From: a virus
Reading direction: 5' to 3' (one strand)
Length of the DNA stretch: 64,000 bases
Virus record (IMG/VR): IMGVR_UViG_3300035670_000179
Location: 1 to 64,000 of that record
The first letter of the stretch is position 1, and every line of letters begins with the position of its first letter. The notes under the pieces were generated by a model that did not search any database, was not told where the DNA came from, and worked only from the letters and a program-made list of their open reading frames with translations. Both the position numbers and the translations under genes were made by a program. This document shows positions 40,801 to 49,105 of the stretch, piece by piece.

Positions 40801-43464
40801 AGCACCTTGTAAACCTTGAGTTCCTTGAGGACCTTGTGAACCTTGAATTCCTTGAGTTCCTTGATTTCCTTGAAGACCTTGTAAACCTTGAGTTCCTTGA
40901 GGACCCTGTGAACCTTGAATTCCCTGTGTTCCTTGATCTCCTTGAAGTCCCTGAAGACCTTGTAAACCTTGAGTTCCTTGAGGACCCTGTGAACCTTGAA
41001 TTCCTTGTGTTCCTTGTGTTCCTTGAACACCTTGAGAACCCTGATTACCCTGAACACCTTGAGACCCTTGAATTCCTTGAGTTCCCTGATTTCCTTGAAG
41101 ACCTTGTAAACCTTGAGTTCCTTGAAGACCCTGAGAACCTTGAAGACCCTGATTACCCTGAAGACCCTGAAGACCCTGTGTTCCTTGAACGCCTTGAGAC
41201 CCCTGAGAACCTTGAAGACCCTGATTACCCTGAAGACCCTGAAGACCCTGTGTTCCTTGAACGCCTTGAGACCCCTGAGAACCTTGAAGTCCTTGAGTGC
41301 CTTGGAGACCTTGATTTCCTTGTGTTCCTTGGAGACCTTGTGAACCCTGAGAACCTTGAAGTCCTTGAGTGCCTTGAGTTCCTTGTAAACCTTGGAGACC
41401 TTGAGTTCCTTGTAAACCTTGGAGACCTTGAGTTCCTTGTAAACCTTGGAGACCTTGAGTTCCTTGTAAACCTTGGAGACCTTGAGTTCCTTGTAAACCT
41501 TGGAGACCTTGGAGACCTTGAGTTCCTTGAACGCCTTGAGACCCCTGAGAACCTTGAAGTCCTTGAGTGCCTTGGAGACCTTGATTTCCTTGTGTTCCTT
41601 GGAGACCTTGTGAACCCTGAGAACCTTGAAGTCCTTGAGTACCTTGGAGACCTTGCGAACCTTGCAGACCCTGAGCCCCTTGTCTCCCTTGTGTTCCTTG
41701 AATACCTTGAGAGCCTTGAAGTCCTTGAGTTCCTTGGATACCTTGAGAACCTTGAGAACCTTGCAGACCTTGGGAACCTTGGATACCTTGAGAACCTTGA
41801 GTTCCTTGAATACCTTGAGAACCTTGAGAACCTTGCAGACCTTGAGATCCTTGAATACCTTGAGAACCTTGTAGACCCTGAGAACCTTGCAGACCCTGAG
41901 TTCCTTGTGTTCCTTGGAGACCTTGAGAACCCTGAGAACCTTGTAGACCCTGAGAACCTTGTAGACCCTGAGAACCTTGTAGACCCTGAAGACCTTGAGA
42001 ACCTTGTAGACCCTGAGTTCCTTGCAGACCCTGAGAACCTTGTATACCCTGAGTTCCTTGTGTTCCCTGTAATCCCTGAGAACCTTGTAGACCCTGAGTT
42101 CCTTGCAGACCCTGTGAACCTTGAAGACCTTGAGTTCCTTGAGATCCCTGCAATCCTTGAGAACCTTGAGATCCCTGCAATCCTTGAGAACCTTGAATTC
42201 CTTGAGTTCCTTGTGTTCCCTGTAATCCCTGAGAACCTTGAAGACCCTGAGAACCTTGGATTCCTTGTGAACCTTGAATTCCTTGAGATCCTTGAGTACC
42301 TTGAATTCCCTGTGAACCTTGTGAACCTTGAATACCTTGAGAACCTTGAATTCCTTGTATTCCCTGAGACCCTTGAAGACCTTGAGAACCTTGTAGACCT
42401 TGAGAACCTTGAGAACCTTGTAAACCTTGACTACCTTGGACTCCCTGGTTACTAAGACCTTGTAAACCCTGGAGACCCTGTAGACCTTGTAGACCTTGTA
42501 GACCTTGATTTCCTTGTACGCCTTGATTACTTAATCCCTGTAGACCTTGAAGACCCTGTAGACCTTGTAGACCTTGTAGACCTTGATTTCCTTGTACGCC
42601 TTGGTTACTTAAACCTTGAAGTCCCTGGAGACCTTGTAATCCTTGAGAACCCTGAACACCTTGAGAACCCTGAACACCTTGGTTACTTAAACCTTGAAGA
42701 CCCTGAAGACCTTGAACGCCTTGGTCTCCTTGAACACCTTGAGAACCCTGAACACCTTGGTTACTTAAACCTTGAAGACCCTGAAGACCTTGAACGCCTT
42801 GGTCTCCTTGAACACCTTGAGAACCCTGAACACCCTGATTGCTAAGTCCCTGAAGACCTTGGAGACCTTGAGAACCTTGAGCACCCTGAAGACCTTGATT
42901 ACCTTGAACCCCCTGATTACTTAAACCTTGGAGACCCTGAAGACCTTGATTACCTTGAGGTCCTTGAGAACCTTGAATACCTTGTAAACCTTGATTACCT
43001 TGAGTTCCTTGAAGTCCCTGAACACCTTGAGGTCCCTGTGAACCCTGAATCCCTTGGAGACCTTGTAATCCTTGTGTTCCTTGCTCACCCTGAAGACCTT
43101 GATTTCCTTGAACACCTTGGGTTCCTTGCTCACCCTGAAGACCTTGAGTACCCTGAAGTCCTTGATTACCCTGAAGACCCTGAAGACCCTGTAGACCTTG
43201 AGTACCTTGAATACCTTGAGCATAAACATCTCTGGAAGGAACCCAAAATCTCCTTCCAGTATATCCTTCAGCAGCAATTAAAACATAATGATCTACTGGA
43301 ACAGTTTGTCCTGGAGTAAAAGGATTAGTTCCTATAGAAGAAACGCCAACTAGCGGATCGCCTAAATCTGGTTCTGCTTGTTCAAGCCCAAGAAATTGAT
43401 ACCTATCAGAGGTAATACCAGATTGGTCAAATCTTCTAACTCTTCCAGAACTATACTTTGACAT
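34816..43464 (-). CDS. Giant collagen-like virion protein (2,882 aa)
   Basis: Domains in order: N-terminal head (1-80); collagen-like G-x-Q segment (about 80-1178, some 365 triplets) with GLSNQ interruptions near its start; KLQFNPSTG/VGIGTTSPTSKL beta shaft (1180-1335); pectate-lyase-like beta-helix (about 1337-1560: YYVTVEGSDSNPGDSLNEPF); LamG domain (about 1695-1880: GSASFDGTGDYLSTPQ, WYHAAFRRDGSNNLQ); a second collagen segment (about 2126-2458); a repeat of the KLQFNPSTG head; a third collagen segment (about 2630-2704); and a C-terminal domain (KQLRYGSLEGPENGVYLRGR, ELPDYWTKLVD) known from phage fibres. Proline is rare in the triplets. It should be a very long trimeric fibre carrying sugar-binding parts. 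Confidence 0.85.
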   Translation of the reverse strand: MSKYSSGRVRRFDQSGITSDRYQFLGLEQAEPDLGDPLVGVSSIGTNPFTPGQTVPVDHYVLIAAEGYTGRRFWVPSRDVYAQGIQGTQGLQGLQGLQGNQGLQGTQGLQGEQGTQGVQGNQGLQGEQGTQGLQGLQGIQGSQGPQGVQGLQGTQGNQGLQGIQGSQGPQGNQGLQGLQGLSNQGVQGNQGLQGAQGSQGLQGLQGLSNQGVQGSQGVQGDQGVQGLQGLQGLSNQGVQGSQGVQGDQGVQGLQGLQGLSNQGVQGSQGVQGSQGLQGLQGLQGLSNQGVQGNQGLQGLQGLQGLQGLQGLSNQGVQGNQGLQGLQGLQGLQGLQGLSNQGVQGSQGLQGSQGSQGLQGSQGLQGSQGIQGIQGSQGIQGSQGSQGIQGTQGSQGIQGSQGIQGSQGLQGSQGLQGTQGTQGIQGSQGLQGSQGSQGLQGSQGTQGLQGSQGLQGTQGLQGSQGLQGTQGTQGIQGSQGLQGTQGLQGSQGLQGLQGSQGLQGSQGLQGSQGSQGLQGTQGTQGLQGSQGLQGSQGIQGSQGLQGSQGSQGIQGTQGSQGIQGSQGLQGSQGSQGIQGTQGLQGSQGIQGTQGRQGAQGLQGSQGLQGTQGLQGSQGSQGLQGTQGNQGLQGTQGLQGSQGSQGVQGTQGLQGLQGLQGTQGLQGLQGTQGLQGLQGTQGLQGLQGTQGLQGLQGTQGTQGLQGSQGSQGLQGTQGNQGLQGTQGLQGSQGSQGVQGTQGLQGLQGNQGLQGSQGSQGVQGTQGLQGLQGNQGLQGSQGLQGTQGLQGLQGNQGTQGIQGSQGVQGNQGSQGVQGTQGTQGIQGSQGPQGTQGLQGLQGLQGDQGTQGIQGSQGPQGTQGLQGLQGNQGTQGIQGSQGPQGTQGLQGAQGLQGNQGTQGIQGSQGVQGNQGSQGVQGTQGTQGIQGSQGVQGNQGSQGVQGTQGAQGTQGTQGLQGSQGIQGSQGVQGTQGTQGLQGLQGNQGLQGSQGVQGTQGTQGLQGTQGNQGLQGLQGLQGNQGLQGNQGNQGTQGLQGLQGNQGLQGSQGLQGRQGSQGLQGIQGLQGLQGNQGLQGNQGNQGTQGLQGLQGNQGLQGSQGLQGRQGSQGLQGSQGPQGAQGAQGAQGTQGLQGTQGNQGTGTQGSQGAQGLQGTQGNQGLQGNQGLQGLQGTQGLQGLQGSSDGGVTILDDSVTNTNLYVGFVTNTSGIAKTVYVSSDKLQFNPSTGSLGIGTIFDIIPYDTLNNGTLSFEASAGQIFSITNNLTSGSIFSVNDVSGIPSIDVDADGTIQLAPYGSNEYVGIGTTSPTSKLTVTGDVLVSGVVTATAYFGDGSNLTGIRASQGNTYYVTVEGSDSNPGDSLNEPFLTIQKALSVATSNDKVYIGVGTFTETFPLVIPQGVEVKGSSIRGTFIQPTEATKTNDGFVLNGETSVEDLTIGNFYEPGYGFKFASGMKTVSRSPYMQRVTVLNKGSITSSTDPYGFDTAHNPPVSYKAGRGVLIDGSVVDPTTLEPAMLFNECTFITPNNIALEMTNGARTEWVNCFTYFADKGIYSYAGNVGLGSTGKARIKVASITGTNPSANNQVYYFDSTDNSGTYTRSGTTVDITKVGHGLTTGDRVYADFTSGGGTDGFYIVNNIVGINTFRITDTVSGTTSGNVTYREALGFGTVSSYDSSTGTVTLVGKGEGAFETATSRSGKPVIAYGGARVSTAQQKFGTGSASFDGTGDYLSTPQNADFDFGTGAFTIETFVRINAQGETHYLISKGVDLVLQVDSNNKLVGQCGLTTVTGTTTVAIDTWYHAAFRRDGSNNLQLTLDGSIEGTGTSSDDINNTNAVEFGGRATAPDDSLNGYLDEIRISNISRYSSSFTPTTSQFSSDANTKILLHCDGDNNSVIFNDSTIQVQDVRFVSSGTQIATADEITLADYQQFGAEMRSIGSAAVFGNTGVTADGLGCTLRLFAFNFGHIGSGKDFSQDDSLVNQEDEVIQINGGKVLYVSIDQRGDFRVGNSFYVNEEDGLVSFGGQEFNISSLSNLDVTDGTNTTTITPTSITVGNLLLTGNELTSTIGDIDINPSGINSTNVIGDLNVSGDTNVDGDLSLDGALYDQNGNVGTTTSVLISTGIGVSWALIRDVALQGIQGAQGLQGSQGRQGLQGSQGLQGIQGSQGVGIQGLQGNQGVGIQGLQGSQGRQGLQGSQGLQGNQGSQGLQGNQGSQGNQGLQGSQGRQGLQGSQGNQGLQGLQGTQGNQGLQGLQGLQGTQGNQGLQGSQGRQGAQGLQGSQGNQGLQGLQGTQGNQGLQGSQGRQGLQGSQGNQGVGSQGLQGSQGAQGTQGLQGTQGNQGLQGSQGNQGVGSQGLQGSQGRQGLQGSQGLQGTQGNQGLQGSQGRQGAQGLQGLQGTQGTQGNQGLQGSQGRQGAQGLQGLQGTQGNQGLQGSQGRQGDQGIQGSQGLQGSQGRQGAQGLQGLQGASDGGVTIIEDNSTNQNWFVGILSANSGIAKTIHISQNKLQFNPSTGAFGIGTAIDIVPYDISNGTLSFEGSAGQLFSVTNNLTSGSIFSVNDVSGIPSFDVDANGTVSVVSYGGSLGIGTTNPTAKAHVSGDLRLTGGLYDSNNSIGAASSILVSTGSGVVWQTATGAGAQGSQGTQGLQGTQGNQGLQGSQGRQGAQGIQGSQGRQGAQGIQGSQGRQGSQGIQGLQGSQATQGVQGPAGPSNVLNASAVTTNATFYPVFVAGTGNQTPSIRTSPIAFSFNPSTSDLIIGGNVGVGTANPQYKLHVIGSFAATTKSFVIQHPTRKDKQLRYGSLEGPENGVYLRGRSQNIVIELPDYWTKLVDEDTITVSLTPIGNSVLPRVYRVINNTVEVFSKESGEFDYYFTVFAERKDVEKLEVEF
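39935..43225 (-). repeat. Collagen-like 9-base periodic coding repeat
   Basis: About 3.3 kb of DNA with 9-base period, each unit coding G-x-Q with Leu, Ser, Thr, Asn, Val or Ile as the variable residue. Similar blocks lie at about 36092-37085, 35352-35577, 31185-31823 and 47490-48405. Unit-level copies such as TGLQGSQ variants recur, suggesting expansion by slippage or recombination. Confidence 0.85.
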
Positions 43465-43468
43465 TTAT

Positions 43469-43816
43469 TTACTGCTTCGCTGTTTCAAGAACGCTGAGAA
43501 CAAGTTCAAGAGAATTATTTTCAGTTGCCTGAATTTTTATAACATCGTTAGTTTCTAATGCTAATCTTCCATCAGCAACTAAACTGTAACTATCATTTTG
43601 AGGTATAGGAACCTGATTGGCAAATTTGTAATCTGCTGGACTTTCAGTATTTCTTGAATGAACTGCAGTTACACTACAAACTCCACTAGAAACATTTGTG
43701 ACCTGAGATAAAATAACAATCGAAGCAACTCCAATAGGACAAGTATATATTCCTACCAAATTTGTACTTAGACCAACTCTAAGCGTTCTAAATTTATTAA
43801 GTGCAACTGCTGCCAT
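43469..43816 (-). CDS. Small virion structural protein, paralog of 30605 gene
   Basis: A 115-aa beta-rich protein beginning MAAVALNKFRTLRVGLSTN. It lies just upstream of the giant collagen gene, as its paralog lies next to the 417-aa collagen gene. Shared pattern: a VPIPxxDSYSLV strand, then LALETNDVIKI. Likely a small structural partner of the collagen fibres; inference from position. Confidence 0.65.
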   Translation of the reverse strand: MAAVALNKFRTLRVGLSTNLVGIYTCPIGVASIVILSQVTNVSSGVCSVTAVHSRNTESPADYKFANQVPIPQNDSYSLVADGRLALETNDVIKIQATENNSLELVLSVLETAKQ

Positions 43817-43817
43817 T

Positions 43818-46800
43818 TTATCTACTTAGTGCAATAATTAATGGTGTTACTGTATTTAACAAACTTTGACTAAACGCTCTTCCTGTAATTGTTCCTGTAA
43901 CTTGGTTAATTGTTACATCATCACCAATCTTAAAATTACCACCTTGGTCTGTGCTTGTATAAACAATAATTCCACCATTTCTTTGCACAACTTCGTTTTC
44001 TTGAATTACTACACCACCCAAAGCTGGTTTTGCACTATTAATATTATTTCCAGAACCTACCCACTCAAAAGAGTGTGAAGATGTAATTTGGAGACTTACT
44101 CTAGTAAAGTAAACTGTTGTTCCTACACTAACTGTATTATTTAGATTTGATAATAAAGTGATTGTAGAAATACCAGCAGAAGGTAAAGTAGCACTCTGAA
44201 CGGAATAATAGATTGGATATAGAGTTGTAGTTGCGGCAGCACCAACTCCTCCTCCACCACCACTAAATGTTATTGTTGGATTTGTTTTATATTGAGTTCC
44301 TGTACTAATAATATCGACAGAAACAACTCTCCCACCTTCAATATTTGCACTTGCTTCTGCACGAATTCCATTTGGTCCTTCTGGGTCACTTAAGGTTACA
44401 TCTGGTGGAGTAGTATAACCACTTCCACCATCAGTCACTTCAATAGACTGGACAAAGTAATAAAGGTCTCCAAAATAAAGTGCCTGACCATCATAAGGAC
44501 GATAAGAACCAATACCAGAAACTACAATTACATCTTGTTCTAGTTCTGCAATTTGATGTGCTTTTCCTGTATAATGGTAAATTGATTTTGTAGTTTGGTC
44601 TCCAACACCATCAGAAACTAGTCCAAGTCTTCCGAATGAAGAGTTGGAGTTTGTAATATCACACTGACCACCAGAACCAGTAAAGATTGCAATATCATCA
44701 CAAATCGTAAAGATTGATACCAACTGAGAATATGCACCATTAGTAATAGAAACTCCAATACCACCCTGATTGTATTGAGTGTAACTGTCAACGCTCATAG
44801 TACCAGTCACACCAATATCAACTTGGTCTCCAGGCTCTGCATCAAAACCATCTACTTTCATTCCAATACTGTCAGGAACGAAATTAGTGCAGTTTCTTAT
44901 ATAAGGTCCTTGTGTAATTGGTCCTACTCCCTTTGAATATGGAGGAATAACTTTTCCACCAGAAACATAAGTATGAGGAATTGTAGAAACTCCAGTATTC
45001 ACAACGAACGTATTTCCAAAACTTGGAACATCTAAAACTCTAAACTTAAATCCACCAGACTTTCCTGTAGGATATATTGTAGTTGTTCCCGCACCACTAG
45101 TGCAGGAGAATTCTAAGTCTCTAAGACCTACATTTTGCCCCAACTTAACATAAGCTCCTGGTGCAACAATCGTAGTAATACCAGTAACATTATCATAAGT
45201 TGCGTCTGTAACATTTATAGAACGGTCAACAATAAATCCACCCCCAACATAAGTATGAGGAATTGTAGAAATTCCAGTATTAATTTCAAATGCCCCATTT
45301 TCAAATACTTTATCTACAAAGAACTCATATCCATATCTTCCTGAGGGAAATTTTTGAGTAGATGTTGTCAATCCAGAAGAACATTCAAATACCAAATCAT
45401 AAAGTTCAATCAAATCTCCAGGTTTGACTGATAATCCTGGAGCAGATAATATGGTCTTTCCAGTTTCATTCTCATAAGTTGCTGACTGTACATTTACAAT
45501 TGTCGTAAATCCTATTCCACTATTACCTGGATAAGTTGTAGTAATTCCTGCAGTTGAACCTAACCCAACAATCGTGGTTACAACTCCAACTGAAGACCTC
45601 ATAGCAGAAACAACGTCGGTGCAAGAATTTAAGGAATTATTAAATCCAGTTTCATAATCAACCTGCATGGATAGGTCTTTGACCTGTAAAAATTCATTTT
45701 GGAAGTTTTGATACTTCTGAATTGTTCCGCCCGAAACATAAGTGTGTGGAAGCGTTGATTGACCTACGACAACCTCAAAGGTATTTGAGTTGACAACTCT
45801 TTTTACTGGAAAAACATATCCAAGACTTCCTGTTGGGTATGTTAGAATTGTTGGTCCTGATGGACAGGAGAACTGGAGACCTTGAATTTTTACTGGGTCA
45901 TCTAATAGTAATCCGTGATTGGATGCAGTAACAGTAGTAATTCCAGTTAGATTATCATAAGTAGCACCCGATACGTTTATAACAGGTCCTGCTGGATATC
46001 CACCCCAAGTACAATTATTTACAACGGCACGGGCAATATTGAAAGAATAATCCAAAGTAGCAATAGTTTGTTCTACTTCTCCAGGATTTTTAAGAATTTG
46101 TGGTATTAAATTCCAGTCATCATCAAAGTAGAACTTAGCAGCACGAACTGATTTAGAGTTACCACCTCTTGTCATATCAAAACATATTGCTCTCCAAATA
46201 TCCTTTACATCGTCAGCACAATCGTTACTTTCAAGAGTTACTCCAAACTCAATTGGTGGTGCCTGTTCCGTTCCTATTCCAATAATATCTGTGATAATTT
46301 CTGCAAGAGATTCAATTCTTATGATTGTATCTCCACATCCACCAGAAACTAAAATTGGAGAATAACTACTAGTATCTTGTGATAAATTTGTATATTGTGT
46401 TGGATAAGACTCATTATTAATTACAAAGGTTACAATTCCAACTGCATGATTGATTGCATCTACGGTTGCATCACGAATACTGTATCCATTAATATCAGTT
46501 CCCGTAATGTGTAAAAGACCGCCATTACTATCATAATATGTTAATCCTGCACCAATAGATTTCTTATTGCTTCCTGCCTTTAAGTCGTAAGAGATGGAAC
46601 GGAGAATATCTTTAATATCATCTTCACAATCTCCTGGAACAGTAGGAACAACAAATGGTGGAGACTTATAATCTGTAGAAGTAAGAAATCCTATAGTTTC
46701 TGATGCAATATAGTCAATATTTAAATCAATAAGTCTTGCGGCATCTTGTTCTCTGTGACTTCCAGCAAATCCACTAAATCCACTTGTTAAGAAACCAACT

Positions 46801-49094
46801 GCTTCTTTTGCAATATAATCGAGATTGATGCGAACCATTCTTGCCCCATCAAAAAATCTATCAGTCGATACTCCTAATAGTGGTTGTAGTGCAACAATTG
46901 CTGCACCGTTAGTCATATTAGGACCAATAAAACTCATATCAGTAATATGACATCCATTATTAACATGGAATAAGTCACGGTCTAAGAATTTTGGAGTTAC
47001 GACACAGTTACGAAGTTCTGTTCCCTCAACAGATACTGTCTTTGCCAAAACAATCGGGTTCTCTTCAACATAAACTCCTGGAAATACTTTGATGGTGTCA
47101 CCAAAGACTGCAACAGTAGATGCAGATTTAATCGTTCTCTTTGGATAATTTTCTGCTAGTCCAGTATTATTATCATCTCCAGTTTGTGAAACGTAGATTG
47201 TTTTTCCTACTGGTCGGTATGAAGTAATTTCAACAATTCCCTTACCATCAGGTTGTGTTGATTCAATATCAATTCCAATACCTGCAGTAATTTGAGTAAC
47301 AATTCCAGTTAAATTTACACCATTTCCTAAGAAAGTATCTGCAAGTAGATTGCCAGAAACTTGTAATCTTTCTGTTGGATTTGTTGTTCCAATACCAACA
47401 AACTCTGTTTCGGGAATATAAACAAAATTAGTAGCACCAGCAGCAACATTTTCATTATTGAAGATGACTTGCGTATCTTCACCAGCTACTGGTCCCTCTG
47501 TACCTTGAAGACCCTGCAGACCTTGATTTCCCTGAAGACCTTGAAGACCCTGCAGACCTTGATTTCCCTGAAGACCTTGAGTTCCCTGGTCCCCCTGTAA
47601 GCCCTGTAAACCCTGTGAACCTTGTGCTCCCTGAACACCTTGTTCACCTTGGAGACCTTGAGTACCTTGTAATCCTTGAAGACCTTGTGCTCCCTGAACG
47701 CCCTGGTCTCCCTGAATACCCTGTAGACCTTGAGTACCTTGGTCTCCTTGTAGACCTTGTAGACCTTGTGCTCCCTGAACACCTTGCTCACCTTGGAGAC
47801 CTTGAGTACCTTGGTCTCCTTGCAGACCCTGTAAACCTTGTGCTCCCTGAACACCTTGCTCACCTTGAAGACCTTGATTGCCCTGAACTCCCTGATTACT
47901 TAAACCTTGAAGACCCTGAAGACCTTGAACACCTTGGTCTCCCTGAAGACCTTGCAATCCCTGAAGACCCTGAAGACCTTGTAATCCCTGAAGACCCTGA
48001 AGACCCTGAGTTCCTTGAAAATCACTTAAAGGTCCTTGAGCACCTTGAAGACCCTGAAGACCTTGCAATCCTTGAAGACCCTGAAGACCCTGAGTTCCTT
48101 GAAAGTCACTTAACGGTCCTTGAGCACCTTGAAGACCTTGATTGCCTTGAGTTCCTTGAAGACCCTGAAGACCTTGAACACCTTGGTCTCCCTGAAGACC
48201 CTGAAGACCCTGTAAACCTTGAGTGCCTTGGTCTCCCTGAAGACCTTGCAATCCTTGAAGACCCTGAATACCTTGTCTTCCCTGATTTCCTTGTAGACCT
48301 TGTAGACCTTGAAGACCCTGAGAACCCTGAGAACCTTGAAGTCCTTGATTACCTTGAAGTCCTTGATTGCCTTGAGTTCCCTGAAGACCTTGAGAACCCC
48401 TAGACGATGCTTGGCATATTGTAAATTCACATTCACCAACTACGGTATTAACTGCATCTGATTGGTCTGCTTGGTCCATCCAAGCATATATTTCAAGATA
48501 GTCGCCTTGATTTAATTTTATTTGTGTGGTTACTTTTATATTTTTATTGTCGCCTAATGCAGCACCTTCACTATAAGAGGTTGACCTAGTTTCTGTAACC
48601 TCATTACCATTAACAAATATAGAAGCTATTGGAGAGATTCTCCCAGTTCCGGTATTTATAATTCCTATATTTGCATCTATTAAGTAAATACCCTCTATTA
48701 CTACTTGAACTCTTTGAGGATTTACTGTATTTGAATGAACGTATGATTCTAGTTGAGTATAAACAGTATTATCAAAACGAATAGGAACTCTATTCGCATA
48801 AGTTACATTAATATTTTCTGTTAACGTAACCTTGTTAAAATTGCAAGCATTAACATCTTTGTTTAAACCAATATTAAACCAAGTCCATCCACCTTGACCA
48901 TCAGATGTAAGAACATCAAATATATTTCCAGAGCTATTATCTTTGTCGTAAATTCCACCTGATACTTGAATATCATTAAAAGTGGATTTTTCTGAAGATG
49001 TTACATTACCTACTAAGTCACCTTCTGCAGTATCAAATAATCTTACCTTTTTATAAAACCAAGCCTCTTGACCTACAATAAACTTATCTGACAT
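43818..49094 (-). CDS. Large collagen/beta-helix virion protein (1,758 aa)
   Basis: N-terminal part with a C1q-like domain (about 75-228: TYANRVPIRFDNTVYTQ, QVVIEGIYLIDANIG, GDYLEIYAWMDQ); collagen-like G-x-Q segment (230-535); VGIGTTNPTERLQVSG shaft; pectate-lyase-like beta-helix from about 633 (TIYVSQTGDDNNTG, YPKRTIKSAS, DTIKVFPGVYVEENP). Then comes a unit repeated with STIPHTYVSGG, and a C-terminal GGSGYTTPPDVTL module. Similar multi-domain structural proteins are known from T4-like cyanophages. Role: a fibre or large baseplate-attached structural protein. Confidence 0.78.
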   Translation of the reverse strand: MSDKFIVGQEAWFYKKVRLFDTAEGDLVGNVTSSEKSTFNDIQVSGGIYDKDNSSGNIFDVLTSDGQGGWTWFNIGLNKDVNACNFNKVTLTENINVTYANRVPIRFDNTVYTQLESYVHSNTVNPQRVQVVIEGIYLIDANIGIINTGTGRISPIASIFVNGNEVTETRSTSYSEGAALGDNKNIKVTTQIKLNQGDYLEIYAWMDQADQSDAVNTVVGECEFTICQASSRGSQGLQGTQGNQGLQGNQGLQGSQGSQGLQGLQGLQGNQGRQGIQGLQGLQGLQGDQGTQGLQGLQGLQGDQGVQGLQGLQGTQGNQGLQGAQGPLSDFQGTQGLQGLQGLQGLQGLQGAQGPLSDFQGTQGLQGLQGLQGLQGLQGLQGLQGDQGVQGLQGLQGLSNQGVQGNQGLQGEQGVQGAQGLQGLQGDQGTQGLQGEQGVQGAQGLQGLQGDQGTQGLQGIQGDQGVQGAQGLQGLQGTQGLQGEQGVQGAQGSQGLQGLQGDQGTQGLQGNQGLQGLQGLQGNQGLQGLQGTEGPVAGEDTQVIFNNENVAAGATNFVYIPETEFVGIGTTNPTERLQVSGNLLADTFLGNGVNLTGIVTQITAGIGIDIESTQPDGKGIVEITSYRPVGKTIYVSQTGDDNNTGLAENYPKRTIKSASTVAVFGDTIKVFPGVYVEENPIVLAKTVSVEGTELRNCVVTPKFLDRDLFHVNNGCHITDMSFIGPNMTNGAAIVALQPLLGVSTDRFFDGARMVRINLDYIAKEAVGFLTSGFSGFAGSHREQDAARLIDLNIDYIASETIGFLTSTDYKSPPFVVPTVPGDCEDDIKDILRSISYDLKAGSNKKSIGAGLTYYDSNGGLLHITGTDINGYSIRDATVDAINHAVGIVTFVINNESYPTQYTNLSQDTSSYSPILVSGGCGDTIIRIESLAEIITDIIGIGTEQAPPIEFGVTLESNDCADDVKDIWRAICFDMTRGGNSKSVRAAKFYFDDDWNLIPQILKNPGEVEQTIATLDYSFNIARAVVNNCTWGGYPAGPVINVSGATYDNLTGITTVTASNHGLLLDDPVKIQGLQFSCPSGPTILTYPTGSLGYVFPVKRVVNSNTFEVVVGQSTLPHTYVSGGTIQKYQNFQNEFLQVKDLSMQVDYETGFNNSLNSCTDVVSAMRSSVGVVTTIVGLGSTAGITTTYPGNSGIGFTTIVNVQSATYENETGKTILSAPGLSVKPGDLIELYDLVFECSSGLTTSTQKFPSGRYGYEFFVDKVFENGAFEINTGISTIPHTYVGGGFIVDRSINVTDATYDNVTGITTIVAPGAYVKLGQNVGLRDLEFSCTSGAGTTTIYPTGKSGGFKFRVLDVPSFGNTFVVNTGVSTIPHTYVSGGKVIPPYSKGVGPITQGPYIRNCTNFVPDSIGMKVDGFDAEPGDQVDIGVTGTMSVDSYTQYNQGGIGVSITNGAYSQLVSIFTICDDIAIFTGSGGQCDITNSNSSFGRLGLVSDGVGDQTTKSIYHYTGKAHQIAELEQDVIVVSGIGSYRPYDGQALYFGDLYYFVQSIEVTDGGSGYTTPPDVTLSDPEGPNGIRAEASANIEGGRVVSVDIISTGTQYKTNPTITFSGGGGGVGAAATTTLYPIYYSVQSATLPSAGISTITLLSNLNNTVSVGTTVYFTRVSLQITSSHSFEWVGSGNNINSAKPALGGVVIQENEVVQRNGGIIVYTSTDQGGNFKIGDDVTINQVTGTITGRAFSQSLLNTVTPLIIALSR

Positions 49095-49105
49095 CTCCTA
49101 TATCC

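Noticed and set aside
39915-41057. A Lys/Val-rich minus-strand frame inside the giant collagen gene
   Set aside because: A shifted-frame shadow of the 9-base repeat, without a ribosome binding site; other such frames are at 31425-31823 and 36534-37115.
40134-42455. A 773-codon open frame on the plus strand, rich in Leu, Glu, Asp and Pro
   Set aside because: It is the complement of the G-x-Q repeat. The 9-base period keeps frames open on both strands; it has no own start signals or domains. The same holds for frames at 35976-37097 and 47615-48403.
35352-43225. The periodic 9-base DNA as a CRISPR array or satellite
   Set aside because: There are no unique spacers between fixed repeats, and the period equals three codons of a long uninterrupted reading frame.
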